A DNA stretch of 64,000 nt. It comes from Burkholderia aenigmatica (GTDB lineage: Bacteria; Pseudomonadota; Gammaproteobacteria; Burkholderiales; Burkholderiaceae). Positions 56,002-63,488 of this stretch are shown piece by piece. The translations under genes were made by a program, and so were the position numbers. The stretch's first letter is position 1; every line of letters begins with the position of its first letter. The notes beneath the pieces were generated by a model. It had not been told where the DNA came from. It saw nothing but the letters and a program-made list of their open reading frames with translations, and ran no database searches. The stretch is from positions 16,496-80,495 of the forward strand of contig NZ_CABVQC010000040.1 of NCBI RefSeq assembly GCF_902499175.1, in the 5' to 3' direction.

Positions 56002-56378
56002 ACGATCTCCGAATCACGGCGGGTGCTATCGAGGCGGAATACCTCGACGTTTCAAACCCGAGTGTTCACCGACTGAGACCCGATGGCCGTCCGACGGCTT
56101 GAACGAGCCGAGAAGCTTGGTGGTTGGCCGCTACCAACCGCTGGCTGACGGCAGCGGATGCCTGTGTTGCCCGCTACCCGACCAAACTTGCCTTCTGCAG
56201 TCGCTTCAGAAGACAAAGAGAACCGCCATTCGTGATCAATGACAACGATCAGGCGGTTTTCTTTGGCTTCTGGGGCCGATTATTCGGGCTCCCGAATGAG
56301 TGCCAGAATAACGTCCCCACAAAGCACAAAAAGGCCGGCGGTGTAAATACCGCCAGCCTTCGCACAGCGCGCCGAAAC
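56002..56378 (-). other. rplL-rpoB intergenic region with two hairpins
   Basis: A 377-base gap without a gene. It carries an attenuator-like hairpin next to rplL (56326-56360). A second long hairpin at 56221-56258 has AACCGCC pairing GGCGGTT and an inner TGATCA/GATCA pairing. A small ATTCGGG/CCCGAAT stem lies at 56282-56297. In Escherichia coli this gap holds an attenuator and an RNase III site; the equivalence is inferred from position. Confidence 0.65.
56326..56360 (-). terminator. Attenuator-like terminator between rplL and rpoB
   Basis: On the minus strand AAGGC(T)GGCGGT-ATTTAC-ACCGCC(G)GCCTT, with one mismatch, is followed by TTTTTGTG, 18 bases after the rplL stop. Since rpoB follows without an obvious strong promoter, it is probably a partial terminator that reduces rpoBC relative to L7/L12. 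Confidence 0.8.
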
Positions 56379-56753
56379 TTACTTGACTTCGACCTTCGCG
56401 CCTGCGTCTTCCAGCTTCTTCTTGGCTTCTTCAGCAGCAGCCTTGTCGACGCCTTCCTTGACAGCCTTCGGTGCGCCGTCAACGACGTCCTTCGCTTCCT
56501 TCAGGCCCAGGCCCGTCAGTTCGCGAACTGCCTTGATGACTGCAACCTTGTTGCTGCCTGCTTCAGCCAGAACGACCGTGAATTCGGTCTTCTCTTCTGC
56601 TGCAGCAGCTGCGCCGCCGCCTGCCGGGCCAGCGACTGCCACTGCAGCTGCCGACACGCCAAACTTCTCTTCGAATGCCTTGACCAGTTCGTTCAGTTCC
56701 AGAACGGTCATCCCTTCGACTGCTGCCAGGATGTCTTCTTTTGCGATTGCCAT
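56379..56753 (-). CDS. rplL: Large-subunit ribosomal protein L7/L12
   Basis: A 124-residue stalk protein. The N-terminal dimerisation domain (about 1-35), an Ala/Gly hinge (AVAVAGPAGGGAAAAAEEK) and the C-terminal factor-binding domain (VAVIKAVRELTGLGLKEAK) are clear. It is multi-copy on the ribosome and recruits GTPase factors. It lies 63 bases after rplJ. Confidence 0.98.
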   Translation of the reverse strand: MAIAKEDILAAVEGMTVLELNELVKAFEEKFGVSAAAVAVAGPAGGGAAAAAEEKTEFTVVLAEAGSNKVAVIKAVRELTGLGLKEAKDVVDGAPKAVKEGVDKAAAEEAKKKLEDAGAKVEVK

Positions 56754-56816
56754 TTGAAATACTCCTAAATTGAATTCGGATACAGCCAGCGATCAATGAC
56801 GCTGATGCACGTTCGA

Positions 56817-57314
56817 TTACGCAGCTTCCGCTTGCTTCTTCTCGGCCAGCGCGGCCAGAGCACGCGCGAAGCCCGAAACAGGCGATTGCATAACGAACAG
56901 CAGCTTCGAGAGCAGTTCTTCGCGGCTCGGGATGCTTGCCAGCGCTTGCACGCCAGCCTTGTCCATCACCTTGCCATCGAACGAACCAGCCTTGATGACC
57001 AACTTGTCATTGCTCTTGCTGAAGTCGTTGACGACCTTAGCAGCAGCAATTGCATCTTCCGAGATGCCGTAGATCAACGGGCCAGTCATCTGCTCTGCCA
57101 GCGGAGCAAACGGCGTACCTTCAACAGCGCGACGCGCCAGCGTGTTCTTCAACACGCGCAGGTAAACCTGTTGCTCACGCGCTTTCGCGCGCAGCTTGGT
57201 CAGATCGCCAACCGCAATTCCACGATACTCAGCCAGCACAACGGTCTGGGCCTTCGCGACTTGCGCGGAAACCTCAGCGACGACGGCTTGCTTGTCTTCT
57301 CTATTAAGCGGCAC
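56817..57314 (-). CDS. rplJ: Large-subunit ribosomal protein L10 (GTG start)
   Basis: A 165-residue stalk base protein. The GTG start gives MPLNREDKQAVVAEVSAQVA and has GGAGG seven bases upstream; an ATG 19 codons earlier encodes a non-conserved extension. The C-terminal helix (FARALAALAEKKQAEAA) binds L7/L12 dimers. L10 with L7/L12 represses its own mRNA in enterobacteria; a long leader is present here. Confidence 0.98.
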   Translation of the reverse strand: MPLNREDKQAVVAEVSAQVAKAQTVVLAEYRGIAVGDLTKLRAKAREQQVYLRVLKNTLARRAVEGTPFAPLAEQMTGPLIYGISEDAIAAAKVVNDFSKSNDKLVIKAGSFDGKVMDKAGVQALASIPSREELLSKLLFVMQSPVSGFARALAALAEKKQAEAA

Positions 57315-57574
57315 GGTTAGCCTCCAGAAACGATACGCTCGGCACGAAACCTCACGTACCTCGTTCAACAACGGCGTCCGACCTCGTTAGGAGTATTTCC
57401 ACCTCACGCCGGGAATCGCTTCACGGCCTGCGGCTTCACCACTGCAAAACTTTCTCGGGTTCGCCATCTGCGTTGGCTTGAATTAAGGGATCACCTGACT
57501 GCTGCGCCCCACCAACGGTCTTTGATAACCGGTTGTTCGCCCTGCTGCACGAACAACCGCCCAAAGCCCATGTA
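57315..57574 (-). promoter_or_regulatory. L10 mRNA leader region
   Basis: A 295-base gap separates rplA from rplJ; this part is the probable L10 leader, the classic site for L10(L12)4 binding. A GGTTGTTCG...CGAACAACC pairing lies at 57530-57560, with further possible stems toward the ribosome binding site. Assignment is by position and length; a covariance-model search would be needed to confirm the fold. Confidence 0.6.
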
Positions 57575-57598
57575 GGCCGCTTCGCGAACGAAGCGGCC
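57575..57598. repeat. Perfect 10-bp hairpin between rplA and rplJ
   Basis: GGCCGCTTCG and CGAAGCGGCC surround a four-base loop, 12 bases after the rplA stop on the minus strand. There is no T-run after it. It may be an RNA-processing or transcript-stabilising element rather than a terminator. Confidence 0.7.
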
Positions 57599-57609
57599 CG
57601 AATACTTGC

Positions 57610-58308
57610 TTACTGTGCTGCCAGCGTAGCCTGGTCGACACGCACGCCAACGCCCATCGTGCTCGACAGTGCGATCTTGCGCAGGTAGACGCCCTTGCTC
57701 GTTGCCGGCTTAGCCTTCTGCAGCGCTTCGATCAGCGCCGACAGGTTCGAACGCAGTGCGGTCGGCTCGAACGATGCACGGCCGATGGTCGCGTGGATGA
57801 TACCGGCCTTGTCGACACGGAATTGCACCTGACCAGCCTTCGCGTTCTTGACGGCGGTTGCGACGTCCGGCGTGACCGTACCGACCTTCGGGTTCGGCAT
57901 CAGGCCGCGCGGGCCGAGGATCTGACCGAGCGTACCGACGATACGCATCGTGTCCGGCGAAGCGATCACGATGTCGAAGTCCATCTGGCCAGCCTTGATC
58001 TGCTCTGCCAGGTCTTCCATACCGACGATTTCCGCGCCTGCTGCACGAGCTTGCTCAGCCTTTTCGCCTTGCGCGAACACAGCAACGCGAACCGACTTGC
58101 CCGTACCTGCCGGCAGAACGACCGAACCACGAACGACCTGGTCCGACTTCTTCGCATCGATGCCGAGCTGGACTGCGACGTCGATCGACTCGTCGAACTT
58201 CGCGCTCGCGCATTCCTTCACGAGGCTCAGTGCGTCTTCGATCGCGTACAGCTTCTGACGATCAACCTTGGCGGCAAATGCCTGACGGCGCTTGGAGATC
58301 TTAGCCAT
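57610..58308 (-). CDS. rplA: Large-subunit ribosomal protein L1
   Basis: A 232-residue two-domain protein of the L1 stalk, which guides exit of deacylated tRNA. ILGPRGLMPNPKVGTVTPDV is the conserved signature; MAKISKRRQAFAAKVDRQKL is the start. In enterobacteria L1 represses rplKA. Its ATG follows the rplK stop with no gap. Confidence 0.98.
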   Translation of the reverse strand: MAKISKRRQAFAAKVDRQKLYAIEDALSLVKECASAKFDESIDVAVQLGIDAKKSDQVVRGSVVLPAGTGKSVRVAVFAQGEKAEQARAAGAEIVGMEDLAEQIKAGQMDFDIVIASPDTMRIVGTLGQILGPRGLMPNPKVGTVTPDVATAVKNAKAGQVQFRVDKAGIIHATIGRASFEPTALRSNLSALIEALQKAKPATSKGVYLRKIALSSTMGVGVRVDQATLAAQ

Positions 58309-58740
58309 TTACACGCCCTCCACAGTGATGCCCATCGAGCGTGCGCTACCAGCGATGGTGCGAACGGCTGCGTCCAGATCAGCTGCCGTAAGGTCCGGCA
58401 TCTTGGTCTTCGCGATTTCTTCAGCTTGAGCGCGCGTGATCGAACCGACCTTGTCGGTGTGCGGCTTGCTCGAGCCCTTGTCCACCTTCGCCGCCTTCTT
58501 GATCAGGACGGTCGCCGGCGGCGTCTTCATCACGAACGTGAAGCTCTTGTCAGCGAATGCCGTGATGACCACCGGCACCGGCAGACCCGGCTCCATGCCT
58601 TGAGTCTGCGCGTTGAACGCCTTGCAGAACTCCATGATGTTCAGGCCGCGCTGGCCCAGTGCCGGACCGACCGGCGGCGACGGGTTGGCTTTACCTGCAG
58701 GGATCTGCAGCTTGATAAAGCCGATAATCTTCTTTGCCAT
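58309..58740 (-). CDS. rplK: Large-subunit ribosomal protein L11
   Basis: A 143-residue protein of the GTPase-associated centre. The N-terminal domain has the proline-rich PAGKANPSPPVGPALGQRGL, near the thiostrepton site, and the C-terminal RNA-binding domain contains GSARSMGI. It is coupled to rplA. Confidence 0.98.
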   Translation of the reverse strand: MAKKIIGFIKLQIPAGKANPSPPVGPALGQRGLNIMEFCKAFNAQTQGMEPGLPVPVVITAFADKSFTFVMKTPPATVLIKKAAKVDKGSSKPHTDKVGSITRAQAEEIAKTKMPDLTAADLDAAVRTIAGSARSMGITVEGV

Positions 58741-58849
58741 TTGTGAACCTCATTGGAACGCCAGAGAAGGCGTTCGGTGAGTAATAACGCGCTTTCGCCG
58801 CTGGCTACTGACGCTCCTCAACGGCCATGACGCGGACCGTAAGCGCGAA

Positions 58850-58873
58850 GGTGGGCAGCCGAGGCTGCCCACC
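58850..58873. repeat. Perfect 11-bp hairpin between nusG and rplK
   Basis: GGTGGGCAGCC and GGCTGCCCACC are separated by two bases, so the outer nine to ten pairs can form. It lies ten bases after the nusG stop. Only a weak TTCGCGCTT follows on the minus strand. It may be a partial terminator or processing site between secE-nusG and rplKA. Confidence 0.75.
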
Positions 58874-58882
58874 GAATCGGGA

Positions 58883-59440
58883 TCAAACTTTTTCGACCTG
58901 GCCGAACTCGAGTTCGACCGGAGTGGATCGGCCAAAGATGGTGACCGACACACGCACGCGCGATTTTTCGTAGTTGACTTCTTCGACGGTGCCGTTGAAG
59001 TCCGTGAACGGGCCTTCCTTGACACGCACCATCTCGCCGACTTCGAACAGGGTCTTCGGGCGCGGCTTTTCGACGCCTTCCTGCATCTGCGACATGATCT
59101 TTTCGACTTCCTTCGGGGAAATCGGGGTCGGGCGGTTACGCGCACCGCCGACGAAACCGGTGACCTTCGCGGTGTTCTTCACGAGGTGCCACGTTTCGTC
59201 CGTCATTTCCATCTCCACCAGCACGTAGCCAGGGAAGAAACGACGCTCGGTCACAGCCTTGTGGCCGCCTTTGACTTCGACCACTTCTTCGGTCGGAACC
59301 AGGATCTGACCGAATTTGTCCTGCATGCCAGCACGTTCGATGCGCTCTTGAAGCGCGCGTTGCACGCTCTTCTCCATACCGGAGTAGGCGTGCACGACGT
59401 ACCAACGCTTTCCGCTCGGGGATGCCGGAGTATCGCTCAT
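58883..59440 (-). CDS. nusG: Transcription antitermination/processivity factor NusG
   Basis: A 185-residue protein. The NGN domain (KRWYVVHAYSGMEKSVQRAL, about 11-130) binds RNA polymerase. The C-terminal KOW domain (FEVGEMVRVKEGPFTDFNGT) binds S10 or Rho. It is separated by one base from secE. It couples transcription and translation together with S10, which is also encoded in this window. Confidence 0.98.
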   Translation of the reverse strand: MSDTPASPSGKRWYVVHAYSGMEKSVQRALQERIERAGMQDKFGQILVPTEEVVEVKGGHKAVTERRFFPGYVLVEMEMTDETWHLVKNTAKVTGFVGGARNRPTPISPKEVEKIMSQMQEGVEKPRPKTLFEVGEMVRVKEGPFTDFNGTVEEVNYEKSRVRVSVTIFGRSTPVELEFGQVEKV

Positions 59441-59441
59441 A

Positions 59442-59822
59442 TCATTTCCAACCCAGAATCGCCGAGAAAATCACCCATTCGATCGATTTGTCACTCAACC
59501 AGAGGAAAATCGCCATCACGAGCACGAAACCGAACACGACGAGTGTGGTTTGCGTTGCTTCCTTGCGGGTGGGCCAAACGACCTTCCGGACTTCCTTGTA
59601 CGAATCCTTGGCAAAGGCGATGAGGCTCTTGCCAGGGGCGGACATCAGCCCGACGGCCACGCCGGCGATGATACCTACCGCCAACGCGGCACCGCGGACA
59701 TACCACTGCTGATTGGCCAGCCAGAAGAAGCCCACGAATCCGGCCAAGACCAGCAATACGCCCAGGGCCAGCATCAGCTTATCGCCGGAGGTATTTACAG
59801 TTTCGACGGATGGATTCGCCAT
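59442..59822 (-). CDS. secE: Preprotein translocase subunit SecE
   Basis: A 126-residue protein with three predicted helices (about 16-35, 42-62 and 95-115), as in enterobacteria. The conserved amphipathic segment is DSYKEVRKVVWPTRKEATQT. It stabilises SecY. It is co-transcribed with nusG, downstream of tRNA-Trp. Confidence 0.97.
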   Translation of the reverse strand: MANPSVETVNTSGDKLMLALGVLLVLAGFVGFFWLANQQWYVRGAALAVGIIAGVAVGLMSAPGKSLIAFAKDSYKEVRKVVWPTRKEATQTTLVVFGFVLVMAIFLWLSDKSIEWVIFSAILGWK

Positions 59823-59839
59823 AACACCTTAAAACAAAT

Positions 59840-59865
59840 GCCACGTAGGACACGTGGCTATTTTT
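59840..59865. terminator. Hairpin with T-rich flanks between tRNA-Trp and secE
   Basis: GCCACGT/ACGTGGC with a five-base loop. On the minus strand ATTTGTTTT follows, and on the plus strand TATTTTTT. It lies directly between the tRNA-Trp CCA end and the secE start. It may free the tRNA 3' end or partly terminate before secE. Confidence 0.65.
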
Positions 59866-59941
59866 TGGCAGGGGCAGAGGGAATCGAACCCCCAACCTTC
59901 GGTTTTGGAGACCGACGCTCTGCCAGTTGAGCTATACCCCT
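59866..59941 (-). tRNA. trpT: tRNA-Trp (anticodon CCA)
   Basis: A 76-nt cloverleaf. The acceptor AGGGGTA pairs TGCCCCT, the D-arm is GCTCAACTGGCAGAGC, the anticodon arm TCGGTCTCCAAAACCGA with anticodon CCA, and the T-arm has GGTTCGATTCC. The CCA end is encoded. It lies between tufB and secE, the usual betaproteobacterial order. Confidence 0.97.
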
Positions 59942-59950
59942 AAACCATGC

Positions 59951-59974
59951 TGGGGCTGGCTGTTGCCAGCCCCA
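59951..59974. repeat. Perfect 10-bp hairpin downstream of tufB
   Basis: TGGGGCTGGC-TGTT-GCCAGCCCCA lies between the tufB stop and tRNA-Trp. There is no T-run after it on the minus strand. It probably marks the mature 3' end of tufB mRNA or a cleavage site, because the tRNA continues in the same transcript. Confidence 0.7.
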
Positions 59975-60000
59975 AAACTGTCGATCAACGAATAACTGGC

Positions 60001-61191
60001 TTACTCGATGATCTTGGCGACGACGCCGGCGCCGACCGTACGGCCGCCTTCGCGGATTGCGAAGCGCAGACCTTCTTCCATCGCGATCGGAGCGATCAGC
60101 TTCACCGTGATCGACACGTTGTCGCCCGGCATCACCATTTCCTTGTCCTTCGGCAGCTCGATCGAGCCCGTCACGTCCGTCGTACGGAAGTAGAACTGCG
60201 GACGGTAGTTGTTGAAGAACGGCGTGTGACGGCCGCCTTCGTCCTTGCTCAGCACGTACACTTCAGCCGTGAAGTGCGTGTGCGGCGTGATCGAACCCGG
60301 CTTCGCCAGAACCTGGCCACGCTCCACGTCTTCACGCTTCGTGCCGCGCAGCAGGATACCAACGTTGTCGCCCGCTTGACCTTGGTCCAGCAGCTTGCGG
60401 AACATTTCAACGCCCGTGCAGGTCGTCTTCACCGTCGGCTTGATACCGACGATTTCGATTTCTTCGCCGACCTTCACGATGCCGCGCTCAACGCGACCCG
60501 TCACAACCGTACCACGGCCCGAGATCGAGAACACGTCTTCCACCGGCATCAGGAACGCGCCATCAACTGCACGCTCCGGCGTCGGGATGTACGTGTCCAG
60601 CGCGTCGGCCAGGCTCATGATCGCCACTTCGCCCAGCTCGCCCGTGTCGCCTTCCAGCGCCAGCTTTGCCGAACCCTTCACGATCGGCGTGTCGTCGCCC
60701 GGGAAGTCGTACTTCGACAGGAGTTCGCGAACTTCCATCTCGACCAGCTCGAGCAGTTCAGCGTCGTCCACCATGTCGCACTTGTTCAGGAACACGATGA
60801 TGTACGGAACGCCAACCTGACGTGCCAGCAGGATGTGCTCACGCGTCTGCGGCATCGGGCCGTCAGCTGCCGAGCAAACCAGGATCGCGCCGTCCATCTG
60901 CGCTGCGCCCGTGATCATGTTCTTCACATAGTCAGCGTGGCCCGGGCAGTCGACGTGTGCGTAGTGGCGGTTAGCCGTTTCGTACTCGACGTGTGCCGTG
61001 TTGATCGTGATGCCGCGCGCCTTTTCTTCCGGTGCCGCGTCGATCTGGTCGTATGCCTTCGCTTCGCCGCCGAACTTCTTCGTCAGAACCGTCGTGATCG
61101 CTGCCGTCAGCGTCGTCTTGCCGTGGTCAACGTGACCAATCGTACCAACGTTCACGTGCGGCTTGGTCCGCTCGAATTTACCCTTGGCCAT
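60001..61191 (-). CDS. tufB: Elongation factor Tu (copy B)
   Basis: A 396-residue EF-Tu with a protein sequence identical to tufA. It is preceded by tRNA-Tyr, tRNA-Gly and tRNA-Thr and followed by tRNA-Trp, so it is probably cut from a mixed tRNA-mRNA precursor. Only six silent nucleotide differences from tufA are seen, two of them at codons 2-3. That is a sign of continued gene conversion. Confidence 0.99.
   Translation of the reverse strand: MAKGKFERTKPHVNVGTIGHVDHGKTTLTAAITTVLTKKFGGEAKAYDQIDAAPEEKARGITINTAHVEYETANRHYAHVDCPGHADYVKNMITGAAQMDGAILVCSAADGPMPQTREHILLARQVGVPYIIVFLNKCDMVDDAELLELVEMEVRELLSKYDFPGDDTPIVKGSAKLALEGDTGELGEVAIMSLADALDTYIPTPERAVDGAFLMPVEDVFSISGRGTVVTGRVERGIVKVGEEIEIVGIKPTVKTTCTGVEMFRKLLDQGQAGDNVGILLRGTKREDVERGQVLAKPGSITPHTHFTAEVYVLSKDEGGRHTPFFNNYRPQFYFRTTDVTGSIELPKDKEMVMPGDNVSITVKLIAPIAMEEGLRFAIREGGRTVGAGVVAKIIE
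60001..61191. repeat. Direct repeat of tuf (second copy at 40755-41945)
   Basis: A 1191-base near-identical direct repeat, offset 19,246 bases from the tufA copy. Identity ends sharply at the stop codon and at the first codons; the flanking sequences are unrelated. Confidence 0.97.
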
Positions 61192-61257
61192 TTTCGACTC
61201 CCAAAAGGAATTTCACAGGTTGCGCCGCGCGCAAACAAGACACTGACTTTTTACTGC

Positions 61258-61332
<75 letters not shown>

Positions 61333-61356
61333 GCTTTAAGCTTCAACTTCGCGGTC

Positions 61357-61430
61357 TGGAGCGGGTGAAGGGAATCGAACCCTCGTCGTAAGCTTGGAAG
61401 GCTTCTGCTCTACCATTGAGCTACACCCGC
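61357..61430 (-). tRNA. glyT: tRNA-Gly (anticodon TCC)
   Basis: A 74-nt cloverleaf. The acceptor GCGGGTG pairs CACCCGC, the anticodon loop CTTCCAA carries TCC, and the T-arm has GGTTCGATTCC. CCA is encoded. It lies between tRNA-Tyr and tRNA-Thr. Confidence 0.97.
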
Positions 61431-61474
61431 ACGGGCCACAAACGATTCCGTTACCGCTCACTGCACTGATATCT

Positions 61475-61560
61475 TGGTGGAGGAGGTTGGATTCGAACCA
61501 ACGTAGGCGTAAGCCAACAGATTTACAGTCTGCCCCCTTTAGCCACTCGGGCACCCCTCC
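61475..61560 (-). tRNA. tyrU: tRNA-Tyr (anticodon GTA)
   Basis: An 86-nt class II tRNA. The acceptor GGAGGGG pairs CTCCTCC with one G.T, the anticodon arm AGACTGTAAATCT carries GTA, and a long variable arm and encoded CCA are present. It is first of the tRNA-tufB transcript, behind a near-consensus promoter. Confidence 0.97.
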
Positions 61561-61574
61561 GTAGAGAACTGACG

Positions 61575-61603
61575 ATTATGGGGGTGCATCGCACATCTGT
61601 CAA
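61575..61603 (-). promoter_or_regulatory. Proximal promoter of tRNA-Tyr operon
   Basis: On the minus strand TTGACA, exactly 17 bases, then CATAAT, ending 15 bases before the tRNA-Tyr 5' end. This is the strongest promoter match in the window and fits a highly expressed stable-RNA/tufB operon. Confidence 0.9.
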
Positions 61604-61770
61604 GCACATCCGGAAGATTATTTTCACTCTCTTCCCGACACTTGCTTGACTACCGATCTCCCGGCCTTGCCCGGCTAAGGCAAGCATGGGTACTACCGAT
61701 CAGCGCCGCATCTTCGTCAGACTCCGCCCTCAACGTCGATCTGCATCTACGCTGAAAACGAAAGACCGCC

Positions 61771-61799
61771 ATCATACGACCTCTTGAGCACTCTGCCAA
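61771..61799 (-). promoter_or_regulatory. Distal promoter upstream of tRNA-Tyr
   Basis: On the minus strand TTGGCA, a 17-base spacer and TATGAT. It lies about 196 bases upstream of the proximal promoter, so it is either a second promoter of the tRNA operon or starts a separate short RNA. A CTTGCC/GGCAAG hairpin lies in the stretch between. Confidence 0.65.
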
Positions 61800-61803
61800 G
61801 CGG

Positions 61804-62118
61804 GTAGATGCAAATTTTTTGCAAATATCGTGCCGGGGGGCTCCGCCGACGTTGCTTCCGGTATTCGTAGGGGCTTTAGCGACATTGCTTGCGGGACACC
61901 GGAGCCTCCCGTCGAATGCCTCGATGTCGCCTGGCCGCAGGAAACGGGAGAGATGCGCGGGCGGGTTTGCGCGCGCGTCCGGTCGTTGCGCCGGACAGCG
62001 AAGCCTTGCTTCCGGTACTGAATCGCGGTTGGCGCTACGAACGCTCGGGCACGGCGGCGAGACAGCGAGCTCGCCGTGTTTGCCCCGCACGCCGAGACCA
62101 GTTGCGAGGCGCTTACGA
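61804..62118. other. Non-coding or decayed stretch upstream of tRNA-Tyr
   Basis: No frame reads like a conserved protein. Three degenerate copies of a motif TTGCTTNCGGNA occur (61852, 61885, 62006), and a fourth lies at 63648. A tandem TTTGCA-A-rich element is at 61809-61826. Confidence 0.5.
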
Positions 62119-62357
62119 TCACTCCTTCTCCGACTTTTTGTCGAGTTTCGTGGATATCGCTTTGACGGCTCGATTGAAATTGCCGATTGCCGTTTCGAGC
62201 GTGTAACTCGGCATATGTGTGCGCCGCACAAAATCTCGAATGCGCTTTGTGATTTCGCCTGGCTCGAAATCCCATGCCCGTACTGTAGAATCGTCCAGTC
62301 GCGCTGCACCTCTGAGCGGCGCCGGAGGTACGCGAAGACTGCGTCCGGCTCACTCAA
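62119..62357 (-). pseudogene. Frameshifted remnant of an unrecognised minus-strand gene
   Basis: A coherent C-terminus is visible in one minus frame: DDSTVRAWDFEPGEITKRIR, then DFVRRTHMPSYTLETAIGNF and NRAVKAISTKLDKKSEKE, ending at a stop. It has protein-like helical periodicity and a basic/acidic tail but no usable start codon in frame. The frame is closed upstream by a stop at 62352-62350. The adjacent frame upstream reads plausibly (LSEPDAVFAYLRRRSEVQRD), as if one indel near 62300 separates them. I do not recognise the family. It could be a decayed gene or chance. Confidence 0.4.
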
Positions 62358-62408
62358 GATAGCGCACTCGACTTCGGCGAGCGCCTCAGTATCCAGCAGA
62401 AATCCCGT

Positions 62409-62430
62409 AAAAAAGCCGCCCGAAGGCGGC
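62409..62430 (-). terminator. Minus-strand terminator facing away from the dioxygenase gene
   Basis: GCCGCC-TTCG-GGCGGC on the minus strand is followed by six T residues. It cannot serve the plus-strand gene that starts at 62523. It looks like the terminator of a minus-strand gene whose body is no longer present. Confidence 0.75.
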
Positions 62431-62448
62431 GGTTAAATCTATTCATCG

Positions 62449-62511
62449 TTATTCTTCGAGCAGCCAACAAGCCATAACACCGTCTGGACTTTCAAACTCC
62501 TGCGTTACCTC
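62449..62511 (-). pseudogene. Possible orphan C-terminal tail of a lost minus-strand gene
   Basis: Reading the minus strand, EVTQEFESPDGVMACWLLEE ends in TAA at 62449, about 20 bases before the minus-strand terminator. The frame is closed within a few codons upstream, near the start of the dioxygenase gene. The arrangement tail-stop-terminator suggests the 3' end of a gene displaced by the insertion of neighbouring DNA. It is too short to prove. Confidence 0.3.
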
Positions 62512-62522
62512 CGAGGAACTGC

Positions 62523-63488
62523 ATGAACTCGATAATCTCAAAAGTCAAAAGAGCCTTTGAACGACGAGCGGCAACCCGGTCAGGCATAATCGACTGGAAA
62601 AACGAGCGAACTTACAAGCTTTGGTTTGAAGAACCCGACGCGTTAACGCGAGTTCCAGAAATCGCGGATCGGTGGGGGCTCAGCTCAGATGAGCGCGATT
62701 TGCTATCTAAGTGGGTAACAGACGGCTACTTCACGATGCCGGACGTATTTGGCCTCGCCGACCTCGAAGCCTATGCGTCAGAAGTCGATAGCGCCTGGTT
62801 CGCCGACAAAGCGATCGACGGCCTGACCATCTCGGACGTCATCGTCGACGGAGTCAAGACGACTCACATGCCGCACAGCGACCTACTTGCCCTTCCGCGC
62901 GAAACTCGCAGTCAAGCGAGAGAGGAATCGAACTGGCGCATCGGCGAGTTCCATCTGTATAACCAGGCCGCCGCGAAGATCTTTCGCAACAAGCAGGCTA
63001 TCCGCATCTGTTCCGCGCTACTCGACCGCGCAGCCGTGCCGCACTTTTCGCTGACCTTTTCAAAGGGAAGCATGCAACTTCTGCATCAGGACACATGCGT
63101 CTTCCACACATGGCCGATGAATGCGCTTATCGGCGTGTGGGTCGCACTCGAAGACATCAAGCCAGGCTCTGGCCCGCTCGTCTATTTCCCGAAGTCGCAC
63201 CGCGAGCCACTTTTCAGCGAGTTCGACAACTACCCGCAGACACAACGCCGCACATCACCCCCCGAGCAATCAGATCGGTATCAAGAGTACATTGAACAGG
63301 TTGCGTCGAAATACGAGCGCAATGAATTCCTCGCGAAAAAGGGCGAGGTCCTTTTCTGGCACGGGATGCTCGTGCACGGCGGCGCCGATTATGTCGCCCC
63401 AGGGAGCACGCGCAAGTCATTCGTGATCCACTACATGCCGGAAGGCGGAAACGTCGCACACCGCGTTCAAGGCCCCTTCAACTGGTGA
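62523..63488 (+). CDS. Phytanoyl-CoA dioxygenase (PhyH) family protein
   Basis: A 321-residue Fe(II)/2-oxoglutarate oxygenase. The metal triad is visible as HQD (in LLHQDTCVFHTWP, about residue 189-191) and a distal histidine in WHGMLVHGGADY. The co-substrate arginine is in STRKSFVIHY. The jelly-roll segments GVWVALEDIKPGSGPLVYFP are typical. The substrate is unknown; related bacterial proteins act on lipids, sugars or natural products. GAGGAA precedes the ATG. It is visibly more AT-rich than its neighbours and stands alone between the tRNA-tufB cluster and an rRNA operon, so recent transfer is likely. Confidence 0.85.
   Translation: MNSIISKVKRAFERRAATRSGIIDWKNERTYKLWFEEPDALTRVPEIADRWGLSSDERDLLSKWVTDGYFTMPDVFGLADLEAYASEVDSAWFADKAIDGLTISDVIVDGVKTTHMPHSDLLALPRETRSQAREESNWRIGEFHLYNQAAAKIFRNKQAIRICSALLDRAAVPHFSLTFSKGSMQLLHQDTCVFHTWPMNALIGVWVALEDIKPGSGPLVYFPKSHREPLFSEFDNYPQTQRRTSPPEQSDRYQEYIEQVASKYERNEFLAKKGEVLFWHGMLVHGGADYVAPGSTRKSFVIHYMPEGGNVAHRVQGPFNW

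Noticed and set aside
61772..62353. Minus-strand frames of 193 and 235 codons upstream of tRNA-Tyr
   Set aside because: They switch between protein-like and random-looking composition, use TTG-type starts and run into the tRNA promoter region. Only a short C-terminal segment in the third frame looks like real coding remnant.
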